From an uncultured Muribaculaceae bacterium (lineage in GTDB: Bacteria > Bacteroidota > Bacteroidia > Bacteroidales > Muribaculaceae), in NCBI GenBank assembly GCA_910584545.1, contig CAJUBC010000058.1, positions 1 to 13,695 of the forward strand: a stretch of DNA of 13,695 bases, read 5' to 3'. The position numbers were made by a program, and so were the translations under genes. Positions 1 to 5,660 of the stretch are shown piece by piece. Every line of letters starts with the position of its first letter. The first letter of the stretch is position 1. Under the pieces are notes generated by a model that made no database searches, had not been told where the DNA came from, and saw nothing but the letters and a program-made list of their open reading frames with translations.

Positions 1-392
1 ACAAGGGGCTGGGAGTGATAGAACGTGCGAGCCCTTTTTAAGGGATGACTAATTACAGAATCAGGCATGAACTCAGAGGTGTGGGTAATCTTATTTGCAA
101 GCCGCTGGTCCAGTTCATTTCCAAATTCCAAAGCAAGAATTTTGGGACGTGTATCATCGTTTTTTGAAGCTTCCCATAAAACTTCGCACAAAAACGGTGT
201 ATGGTCAGCAATCCAATGGTCTTCACCTATTGCTACAATCGGATACCTTTTAAGCTTCGATAAGACAAACTCTACCGCCCCTTCCGAATTATTCCTGATG
301 TAATCAGCATAACATTGACTGTCGGTCTGCGCTAATAATTGATTGGCAAATACAACAGATAATAAAACAGTAAATATCAACAGCTTTTTCAT
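1..392 (-). CDS. Secreted protein, 5' part only (GEDH-motif, possible EreA/ChaN-like fold)
   Basis: The frame is open for 130 codons from ATG at 392 to the window edge, so only the N-terminal part is visible. Residues 1-22 form a typical Sec signal peptide: Met-Lys-Lys, then a hydrophobic stretch ending LLAQ. The mature part has a segment reading IVAIGEDHWIADHTPF near residues 56-71, followed about 30 residues later by ILALEFGNEL. A glycine-glutamate-x-histidine motif followed by a hydrophobic strand ending in glutamate recalls the erythromycin-esterase-like and ChaN/TIKI-type folds. That family link is a guess from motif shape. Codon use is AT-rich like the rest of this end of the window. 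No Shine-Dalgarno sequence is seen, as expected in Bacteroidota. The plus-strand frame over the same bases is its shadow. I am confident it is a gene, but not of its function. Confidence 0.72.
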   Translation of the reverse strand, partial: MKKLLIFTVLLSVVFANQLLAQTDSQCYADYIRNNSEGAVEFVLSKLKRYPIVAIGEDHWIADHTPFLCEVLWEASKNDDTRPKILALEFGNELDQRLANKITHTSEFMPDSVISHPLKRARTFYHSQPL

Positions 393-421
393 TTCACATT
401 CATTTAGACCCTTAAACTGAA

Positions 422-524
422 GAAGTTGTTTAAACTAATTTACGTTTAATAAAATTTTTGAAGAAGTGTAAACTTTATGGTAATCTTCATTAATCTTACC
501 ATAAAAATTAGTTTAAACAACTTC
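422..524. repeat. Perfect 20-bp inverted repeat with nested 9-bp hairpin
   Basis: The left arm at 422-441 and right arm at 505-524 are exact reverse complements over 20 bases. Each arm contains the 8-base palindrome GTTTAAAC. Inside, 475-483 and 496-504 form a second perfect 9-bp inverted repeat, TTATGGTAA against TTACCATAA, with a 12-base loop, directly against the right arm. The unit is 103 bp long with no coding capacity. It could be a miniature inverted-repeat element, a recombinase or regulator site, or the 5' leader hairpin of the minus-strand gene. I see no clear target-site duplication. Confidence 0.75.
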
Positions 525-640
525 AAATGTAAAATTACAGTAAAATTTCTAAACCTCCATATTTTATCAGCAAAAACTTTGGAACTTGTTCCTAAAATTT
601 CAGAGTCATAGGGACCAGAGCTGTCATTCAACACAAGCAT

Positions 641-662
641 TGACATAACAACAGCGACTTCT
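641..662 (+). repeat. Left copy of 22-bp direct repeat flanking the abi module
   Basis: These 22 bases, starting TGACATAACA and ending GCGACTTCT, are repeated without mismatch at 1869-1890. The identity stops sharply at both ends. The two copies enclose the structured region and the abi gene. This is the arrangement expected of att-like ends or of a duplication formed on insertion. Confidence 0.8.
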
Positions 663-825
663 TCAAGCATAATCTTGATAAGAATTTAGATAAAAATAGT
701 CGTAGTTTGAACCATTATGCATATTTTTGCTGTTCAATAGACGCAAGTACGACTATAATATGGGAAAACTTCGAGATCGAATTCCCGAGCGGGTCAGCAA
801 CTGCGTATTTATCAGAATGAGAATT

Positions 826-873
826 TTATTGATTTTGTCAGAAAAACTTGCAGGATTGAAATAAAATCAATAA
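826..873. repeat. 11-bp perfect inverted repeat around the abi promoter
   Basis: TTATTGATTTT at 826-836 is the exact reverse complement of 863-873, with a 26-base interval. The -33 TTG of the abi promoter lies in the interval and the right arm overlaps the first bases of the -7 element. It may be an operator controlling abi, or the 3' stem of an upstream RNA. Confidence 0.6.
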
Positions 874-878
874 CTTTG
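848..878 (+). promoter_or_regulatory. Bacteroidota-type promoter for the abi gene
   Basis: TTG at 848-850, a 20-base spacer and TAACTTTG at 871-878 match the Bacteroidota primary sigma consensus (TTG, about 19 bases, TAnnTTTG). The predicted start is near 885, giving a leader of about 55 bases before the ATG at 940. Confidence 0.65.
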
Positions 879-888
879 CAGCAACAAA

Positions 889-937
889 TCCCGCCCGCTT
901 CCCGTAAGATTAGCGTACCCAGCGGGACATTTTTATT
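889..937 (+). promoter_or_regulatory. Leader hairpin between the abi promoter and start codon
   Basis: TCCCGC at 889-894 pairs with GCGGGA at 922-927. An overlapping alternative pairs CCCGCT at 894-899 with AGCGGG at 921-926. AGCGGG also occurs at 788-793, so the upstream region could compete for the same CCCGCT. The hairpin is followed by a T-rich run, CATTTTTATTATATG, ending at the start codon. Attenuation or translational control is possible but not shown. Confidence 0.35.
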
Positions 938-939
938 AT

Positions 940-1854
940 ATGGGAGTAAGATATACACATCAAGCCATAACAACTGCGGAACAAATAGACACCCTAAAAC
1001 GTAGGGGGTTGCTCATAGATGATGTCAATCAGGCTCGAAAAACTTTGGACACCATTAGTTATTTTCGTCTTGCCGGGTATTGGAGACACATGGAAGCAAA
1101 CCACACTACACATCAGTTCAAGAGCGGAAGTAAATTTATTGACGTTGTCGATGCGTATTATTTCGATAAACAGTTAAGAGCTTTACTGTTCTCCGCCATA
1201 CAGACTATAGAAGTTGTTGTGCGCACTAAGATCATCAAGCACTTTGCTCATACTTATGGAGCCTTTTGGTTCATGAATGAAGAATGTGCAACCAACAATT
1301 CCCGCTTCGTTGTAAACTTGGCCATAGTGGAGAAAGAGGTAGCTCGTTCTCATGACGATTTTATCAAAGAGCATTTCCGAAAATATAATGAACCTGGACT
1401 GCCTCCTGTTTGGAAAACCTTAGAGGTTGTGTCACTGGGTACGTTGTCAAAACTATATTCCAATTTTTCTGATGCAACAGCTAAACACGGAATAGCACGA
1501 GAATTTGGGTTGAACCATCACAAGTTCCTCAGAAGCTGGTTGGAGTGTCTTGCCGTCATCCGCAATTGCTGTGCACACCACTCAAGGCTATTTAATAGAG
1601 TATTCCCGATAAAACCACAAATGCCGGTATGGATGTCAGATACATGGATAACCGACTTCTCTTTTAAAAAACAGACTCTTTATCCCCAACTATGCTATCT
1701 TGTATATTGGCTTAACTCCATCTCGGCCGATAATACTTTTGTCAAACGTTTCAAACATTTATTGAATGAATATCCGACTGTTGACACAAGTTTAATGGGA
1801 TTTCCTATCGGATGGGAAAACGAGCCAATTTGGAAGCAAGGCAATGAAGTTTAA
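940..1854 (+). CDS. abiF: AbiF/Abi_2-family abortive-infection HEPN protein
   Basis: This 304-residue protein has the full set of Abi_2 (AbiD/AbiF-like) motifs. An N-terminal segment resembling QIDTLKRRGL leads into YFRLAGYWRHM (41-51). Then come a helix with FDKQLRALLFSAIQTIEVVVR (75-95), PPVWKTLEVVSLGTLSKLY (155-173), and the HEPN RX4H motif as IRNCCAHHSRLFNR, with R208 and H213 as the likely ribonuclease pair. AbiF proteins are toxins of phage defence, reported to pair with an RNA antitoxin and proposed as ancestors of Cas13. It acts in the cytoplasm, with RNA as the expected target. It is monocistronic, with its own promoter and a structured upstream region, and lies between 22-bp direct repeats. 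Length is normal and no motif is missing. The ATG at 940 puts the conserved N-terminal motif at the usual distance. Family assignment is firm. The RNA partner is inferred. Confidence 0.88.
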   Translation: MGVRYTHQAITTAEQIDTLKRRGLLIDDVNQARKTLDTISYFRLAGYWRHMEANHTTHQFKSGSKFIDVVDAYYFDKQLRALLFSAIQTIEVVVRTKIIKHFAHTYGAFWFMNEECATNNSRFVVNLAIVEKEVARSHDDFIKEHFRKYNEPGLPPVWKTLEVVSLGTLSKLYSNFSDATAKHGIAREFGLNHHKFLRSWLECLAVIRNCCAHHSRLFNRVFPIKPQMPVWMSDTWITDFSFKKQTLYPQLCYLVYWLNSISADNTFVKRFKHLLNEYPTVDTSLMGFPIGWENEPIWKQGNEV

Positions 1855-1868
1855 TCTATTTGTCATAG

Positions 1869-1890
1869 TGACATAACAACAGCGACTTCT
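1869..1890 (+). repeat. Right copy of 22-bp direct repeat flanking the abi module
   Basis: Identical to 641-662 over 22 bases, starting 14 bases after the abi stop codon. Around its left end the bases TTGTCAT (1860-1866) and ATAACAA (1873-1879) form a one-mismatch inverted pair spaced by six bases. That layout resembles a tyrosine-recombinase core site, but the left copy lacks the first arm, and no recombinase gene is in the window. Confidence 0.8.
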
Positions 1891-1933
1891 GTTAGCGGGG
1901 CTGCTTTGCTGTATTCATTGAATGGTGGCTTGC

Positions 1934-1978
1934 TGTATAACATATATTAAGCGATTTTGGCACGGAGTTTGTTATACA
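1934..1978. repeat. 9-bp perfect inverted repeat after the abi module
   Basis: TGTATAACA at 1934-1942 is the exact reverse complement of 1970-1978, with a 27-base loop. No T run follows, so it is not a classical terminator. It abuts the next inverted repeat. Confidence 0.6.
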
Positions 1979-2043
1979 AGTAAGTGTTCAAATTTAAACG
2001 ATAGTAAATGCTATGAAAACAAATTAAATTTGAACTCTTACTT
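1978..2043. repeat. 20-bp near-perfect inverted repeat upstream of clpC
   Basis: The arms at 1978-1997 and 2024-2043 pair at 19 of 20 positions around a 26-base loop. The right arm carries TAAATTTG (2025-2032), a match to the Bacteroidota -7 element, though no TTG lies at the usual distance upstream. The left arm carries the same element on the other strand. It ends 18 bases before the clpC ATG, so it may be a clpC operator or promoter dyad, or a leader hairpin. Confidence 0.6.
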
Positions 2044-2061
2044 ACGCGAAAACAATATTAG

Positions 2062-4647
2062 ATGAAGAACGATTTTTCAAAGCAATTCAGACCGATTCTC
2101 GAACTGGCTCTTGCCGAGGCAAACCGCTTCGGCTCTCCTGTCATCATGAGCGAGCATTTCGTGCTCGCCGCCATGACCACAAGGGAGGGCTACGCTTTCA
2201 AGATCCTGTCACAGCTGAAGGTTCCGGTAGACAAAATCATATCGGAACTCGAGGAATATCTGTCGGAACCGCACCAGCCCGGAGAGGTAACCACCCTCTT
2301 CGAGCAACAATATAAGATCAGTCTCGCCGCCATCCGCCATCTGCAGCTCGCCACTTCCGAGGCCCGCAAAATGAACGCTCAGGTGATAGGCAGCGAACAC
2401 ATACTTCTTGCCCTTATCCATGACAAACGCGCCATGGACAGCGACATCCTGCGCCATATCAAGGATGAATATCTCAATTTCGACATATCCATCCAGAGTT
2501 TCGGCAACGAGCCTCCCGCAGCGCCTATCGCAGACCTTCCCGTCGGCGCCGGCGAGGAAGATGAATCCGCAGCCCCAGGCAAGGAAAGCAAGGATGCCTC
2601 ATCGCAGAAAGGCTCAGCAAAGGGTTCGCACAAGAGCGACACTCCGGCTCTCGACAAATACGGCTACGACATGACCAAGGCTGCAGCCGAAGGGAGGCTT
2701 GACCCTGTGGTGGGCCGCGAGAACGAGATAGAGCGCCTCGCCCAGATTCTGTCACGCCGCAAAAAGAACAACCCGGTACTGATCGGCGAACCGGGTGTGG
2801 GTAAATCAGCCATAGTCGAAGGTCTCGCGCTGCGCATCAACCAGCGCAAGGTGAGCCGCGTCCTTTTCGATAAGAGGGTGATCGGCCTCGACATGGCGGG
2901 AATGGTGGCCGGCACCAAATACCGCGGCCAGTTCGAGGAGCGCGTCAAGGCAGTGCTCGACGAGCTGACCAAGAACCGCGACATCATCCTGTTCATCGAC
3001 GAGATCCATACAATCGTCGGTGCCGGAAGCGCGCCCGGCACCATGGATGCCGCCAACATGCTCAAGCCTGCCCTCGCCCGGGGAGAGATCCAGTGCATCG
3101 GTGCCACGACCCTTGACGAATACCGCCAGAACATAGAGAAGGACGGAGCCCTCGAGCGCCGTTTCCAGAAAGTGATGGTTGAACCGACCACGGCAGAGGA
3201 GACTCTCGAAATCCTCCGCAACGTGAAGGATAAGTACGAGAAACACCATAATGTACGGTATACAGACGATGCCCTCGAGGCATGCGTGAACCTTACCGAG
3301 CGCTATGTGAGCGACCGCAATTTTCCCGACAAGGCACTCGATGCCCTGGACGAGGCCGGTAGCCGTGTCCACATCACCAACATCGTCGTACCAGAAGAGA
3401 TCGAGAATCTCGAGAAAGAGGTAGACCAGCTCACGCAGGAGAAACTTTCAGCCGCAAAAGCTCAGGATTACGAGAAAGCGGCCGCACTCCGCGACCGCGT
3501 GGTGAAGACACGCGAGACACTCGAGCAGGCCAAGGCCGACTGGGAAAAGAACCTCGACACCAACCCGCAGGAGGTCGATGAAGAGAAAGTGGCTCAGGTC
3601 GTGGCCATGATGACCGGCGTTCCCACCCAGCGAATCGCACAGGCCGAAGGTGCCCGTCTTCTCAAGATGGGAGAGGCTCTCAAAGGCTCGGTGATCGGTC
3701 AGGACGACGCCATCGCCAAGGTGGTGAAAGCCATCCAGAGAAACCGCATCGGTCTCAAGGATCCCGATAAACCCATAGGCGTGTTCATGTTCCTCGGCCC
3801 CACCGGCGTCGGCAAGACCCTGCTCGCGAAAAAGCTGTCGCAGTATCTGTTCGACTCAACCGACTCCCTGATAAGAATGGACATGAGCGAGTTCATGGAG
3901 AAATTCACTGTCTCACGACTCGTCGGAGCTCCTCCGGGATACGTAGGATACGAAGAGGGAGGCCAGCTCACCGAGAAAGTGCGCCGCCACCCCTATTCAG
4001 TGGTCCTGCTTGATGAAATCGAGAAAGCGCATCCCGATGTATTCAACATCCTCCTTCAGGTGATGGACGAGGGAAGACTCACCGACTCGTTCGGCCGCAA
4101 GATCGACTTCAAGAACACGATTCTGATCATGACGAGCAACGTCGGATCCCGTCAGCTCAAGGATTTCGGTTCCGGTATCGGTTTCAACACCGCGTCCGAA
4201 TCGAAAGAACAGGCCCATGGGGTGATTTCGAAAGCGCTCAACAAGGCATTCTCGCCGGAATTCCTCAACCGCGTAGACGACATCATCATGTTCGACCAAC
4301 TCGACAAAGAGGCGATCTTCAATATAATCGACATAGAGCTCCGCGACTTCTATTCCAGAATAGAAAAACTCGGTTATCGACTCGAACTCTCGGCAGAGGC
4401 CAAGAACTTCATCGCAGAGAAGGGCTATGACAAGAATTTTGGCGCTCGCCCGCTGAAACGAAGCATCCAGAAATATCTCGAAGATGAACTCGCAGAGATG
4501 ATGCTCCGCCTCAACGCCGAAGGAAATATCGGTGGCACGGTGAAGGTGTCATACACCGACGGCGCCGACAAGCTCACTCTCGATTATGTGCCTATATTCG
4601 AATCTGAGTCACCGGAATCAAATCCCGAAGCAGAAAAAAGCGAATAA
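2062..4647 (+). CDS. clpC: ATP-dependent Clp protease ATP-binding subunit ClpC
   Basis: This 861-residue class I Clp/Hsp100 unfoldase threads unfolded proteins into the ClpP peptidase in the cytoplasm. A double Clp-N domain occupies about residues 1-145, followed by a flexible Ser/Lys/Ala-rich linker (about 155-200). The first AAA+ module has Walker A GEPGVGKS at 242-249 and Walker B with D313-E314. A UVR-type coiled-coil segment at about 448-490 (KAQDYEKAAALRD core) marks ClpC rather than ClpB. The second AAA+ module has Walker A GPTGVGKT at 579-586 and Walker B D651-E652. The ClpP-docking tripeptide IGF lies at 706-708, so partnership with ClpP is expected. Length and motifs are complete. 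The short C-terminal extension is Glu/Ser-rich. It is transcribed alone: large inverted repeats precede it and a strong terminator follows. Confidence 0.96.
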   Translation: MKNDFSKQFRPILELALAEANRFGSPVIMSEHFVLAAMTTREGYAFKILSQLKVPVDKIISELEEYLSEPHQPGEVTTLFEQQYKISLAAIRHLQLATSEARKMNAQVIGSEHILLALIHDKRAMDSDILRHIKDEYLNFDISIQSFGNEPPAAPIADLPVGAGEEDESAAPGKESKDASSQKGSAKGSHKSDTPALDKYGYDMTKAAAEGRLDPVVGRENEIERLAQILSRRKKNNPVLIGEPGVGKSAIVEGLALRINQRKVSRVLFDKRVIGLDMAGMVAGTKYRGQFEERVKAVLDELTKNRDIILFIDEIHTIVGAGSAPGTMDAANMLKPALARGEIQCIGATTLDEYRQNIEKDGALERRFQKVMVEPTTAEETLEILRNVKDKYEKHHNVRYTDDALEACVNLTERYVSDRNFPDKALDALDEAGSRVHITNIVVPEEIENLEKEVDQLTQEKLSAAKAQDYEKAAALRDRVVKTRETLEQAKADWEKNLDTNPQEVDEEKVAQVVAMMTGVPTQRIAQAEGARLLKMGEALKGSVIGQDDAIAKVVKAIQRNRIGLKDPDKPIGVFMFLGPTGVGKTLLAKKLSQYLFDSTDSLIRMDMSEFMEKFTVSRLVGAPPGYVGYEEGGQLTEKVRRHPYSVVLLDEIEKAHPDVFNILLQVMDEGRLTDSFGRKIDFKNTILIMTSNVGSRQLKDFGSGIGFNTASESKEQAHGVISKALNKAFSPEFLNRVDDIIMFDQLDKEAIFNIIDIELRDFYSRIEKLGYRLELSAEAKNFIAEKGYDKNFGARPLKRSIQKYLEDELAEMMLRLNAEGNIGGTVKVSYTDGADKLTLDYVPIFESESPESNPEAEKSE

Positions 4648-4683
4648 TCCAATTTCAAATCAGACGTCTGATAATCAATGACC

Positions 4684-4720
4684 AAATCCAGTCACAGAAA
4701 AAATGTGGCTGGATTTTTTT
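4684..4720 (+). terminator. Rho-independent terminator of clpC
   Basis: AAATCCAGTCACA at 4684-4696 pairs with 4704-4716, a 13-bp stem with one G-U pair. The loop is GAAAAAA and a run of seven T follows. It lies 37 bases after the clpC stop. Confidence 0.88.
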
Positions 4721-4740
4721 ATTTTTTCTTGAAAAATATT

Positions 4741-4770
4741 TTGCCATTTCGGAAATAATGTCTACCTTTG
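4741..4770 (+). promoter_or_regulatory. Bacteroidota promoter of the ABC/GIN/GntR operon
   Basis: TTG at 4741-4743, a 19-base spacer and TACCTTTG at 4763-4770 are an exact consensus match. The predicted start is near 4777, leaving a leader of about 20 bases before the ATG at 4796. Confidence 0.85.
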
Positions 4771-4771
4771 C

Positions 4772-4795
4772 AGTGTACTATTATACTAATACACT
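4772..4795. promoter_or_regulatory. 24-bp near-palindrome, likely GntR (YtrA-type) operator
   Basis: The half-sites AGTGTACTATTA (4772-4783) and TACTAATACACT (4784-4795) are symmetrical at 10 of 12 positions. The dyad begins two bases after the -7 element, covers the predicted transcription start and ends on the base before the ATG. This is an ideal place for repression. The operon's fourth gene is a YtrA-type GntR regulator, a family that usually represses its own ABC operon through operators with GTGTA/TACAC-like ends. The pairing is inferred. Confidence 0.7.
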
Positions 4796-5638
4796 ATGCT
4801 AACACTTACCGACATCAGTTTCGGATACTCGAAACGCAGGGATGTGATCAGGAATTTCTCCCTGAGGCTGGCACCGGGAACGGTCTGCGGCCTTTTAGGC
4901 AAGAACGGATCAGGAAAGACAACCCTACTGTATATGATATGCGGACTGCTCAAGCCGCGCACCGGAGTGATCGACTACAACGGCCACATACCCTTCGACC
5001 GCCAGGTATCGTTTCTCAACGACATAATGATTGTGCCGGAGGAATTCGACATGCCGAAAGTCACGCTCGAAGAATATGTTGCCACCAACAGCATCTTCTA
5101 TCCCAAGTTCAACCGCGGTCATCTCGAGCGAATGACAACAATACTCGACATCGCGCCTGACATCAACCTCGGCCAATGCTCCATGGGACAGAAGAAGAAA
5201 GCATTCCTTGCTTTCGCGCTCGCCTGCAACACCTCGCTGCTCCTTCTCGACGAACCCACCAACGGGCTCGACATCTCGTCGAAAAGGACGTTCCGCAAAG
5301 CGGTCACGGCATCCATGACCGATGACAAGACATTCATAATATCCACCCATCAGGTACATGATGTCGACGCCATCCTCGACCATGTCACGATCATCGACAA
5401 GGAGGGAGTCCTGCTCAACGAGTCAATCGGCAACATAGCCGAAAAACTCCGCTTCAATTTCACCAACGACACCTCGAGGATCTCCAACTCGCTGCTGGCG
5501 ATCGACGCTCCCGGCGGAGCAAACATCATAGAGTATGCCACACCCGAGAATAGCGAGACATCGGTAAACCTCGAGTCACTGTTCGAGCTCGCCGAATCCC
5601 GCCCGGAGATTGTGGCGCGCCTCGGACTGAATTCATGA
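4796..5638 (+). CDS. ABC transporter ATP-binding protein (YtrB-like)
   Basis: This 280-residue ATPase would power a membrane transporter from the cytoplasmic face. Walker A is GKNGSGKT (35-42), the signature motif is CSMGQ (128-132), Walker B is LLLLDEP with D152-E153, and the H-loop histidine is H185. The Q-loop position appears to be glutamate: the text reads VPEEF (80-84) where VPQE is usual. The last 80 residues lie beyond the ATPase core and have no recognised motif. The likely partner is the six-helix membrane protein two genes downstream. The genes between them and the GntR regulator fit YtrA-controlled exporters, which in Firmicutes respond to cell-wall-active agents. The substrate cannot be read from sequence. 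The ATG at 4796 is chosen because it follows the operator and gives a proper N-terminal strand. Confidence 0.9.
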   Translation: MLTLTDISFGYSKRRDVIRNFSLRLAPGTVCGLLGKNGSGKTTLLYMICGLLKPRTGVIDYNGHIPFDRQVSFLNDIMIVPEEFDMPKVTLEEYVATNSIFYPKFNRGHLERMTTILDIAPDINLGQCSMGQKKKAFLAFALACNTSLLLLDEPTNGLDISSKRTFRKAVTASMTDDKTFIISTHQVHDVDAILDHVTIIDKEGVLLNESIGNIAEKLRFNFTNDTSRISNSLLAIDAPGGANIIEYATPENSETSVNLESLFELAESRPEIVARLGLNS

Positions 5639-5660
5639 ACTTTCATAAAATCATATAATT

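Larger units (their letters stand above)
691..887 (+). ncRNA. Candidate structured RNA region upstream of abi
   Basis: Several perfect inverted repeats lie in tandem. The first is a 9-bp stem at 696-704 with 748-756, enclosing a 6-bp stem at 707-712 with 732-737. The second is a hairpin at 762-786, built from 762-766 with 782-786 and 770-773 with 778-781. The third is an 11-bp stem at 826-836 with 863-873. AbiF-family genes are known to be stably linked to a conserved non-coding RNA that acts as antitoxin, so an RNA gene is expected near this locus. Position, strand and ends are inferred from structure only. The only promoter-like match at its start (TTG at 675-677, TAGTTTG at 703-709) is one base short of consensus. 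The stems could instead be DNA sites. Confidence 0.35.
393..939. other. 547-base AT-rich gene-poor stretch before the abi gene
   Basis: I see no convincing protein gene here. In order it holds a 20-bp inverted repeat with a nested hairpin (422-524), a possible minus-strand -7 element (CAAATGTA at 524-531 read on the plus strand), the left copy of a 22-bp direct repeat (641-662), a cluster of stem-forming sequences (696-786), an 11-bp inverted repeat around a promoter (826-878) and a short leader hairpin (889-927). A 74-residue minus-strand frame at 446-670 is judged spurious. The density of perfect inverted repeats is far above that of the other intergenic gaps in the window. Confidence 0.6.

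Noticed and set aside
67..303. 78-residue plus-strand frame at the left edge
   Set aside because: It is antisense to the better frame at 1-392, which has a signal peptide and stays open to the window edge.
446..670. 74-residue minus-strand frame beginning MLEEVAVVMS
   Set aside because: It runs through the 22-bp direct repeat and ends inside the 20-bp inverted repeat, with no recognisable motif and no promoter. It is more likely chance in AT-rich repeats, though a decayed gene end cannot be excluded.
2664..3372. Long antisense frames inside clpC
   Set aside because: They are shadows of the codon pattern of a GC-rich core gene, with no domains or promoters.
4660..4671. 12-bp perfect palindrome TCAGACGTCTGA after clpC
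   Set aside because: It lies between the stop codon and the terminator, with nothing to suggest a function. It is short enough to be chance.
4768..5160. 130-residue frame overlapping the ABC ATPase start
   Set aside because: Its start lies inside the -7 element of the promoter, and it overlaps a gene with all ABC motifs.
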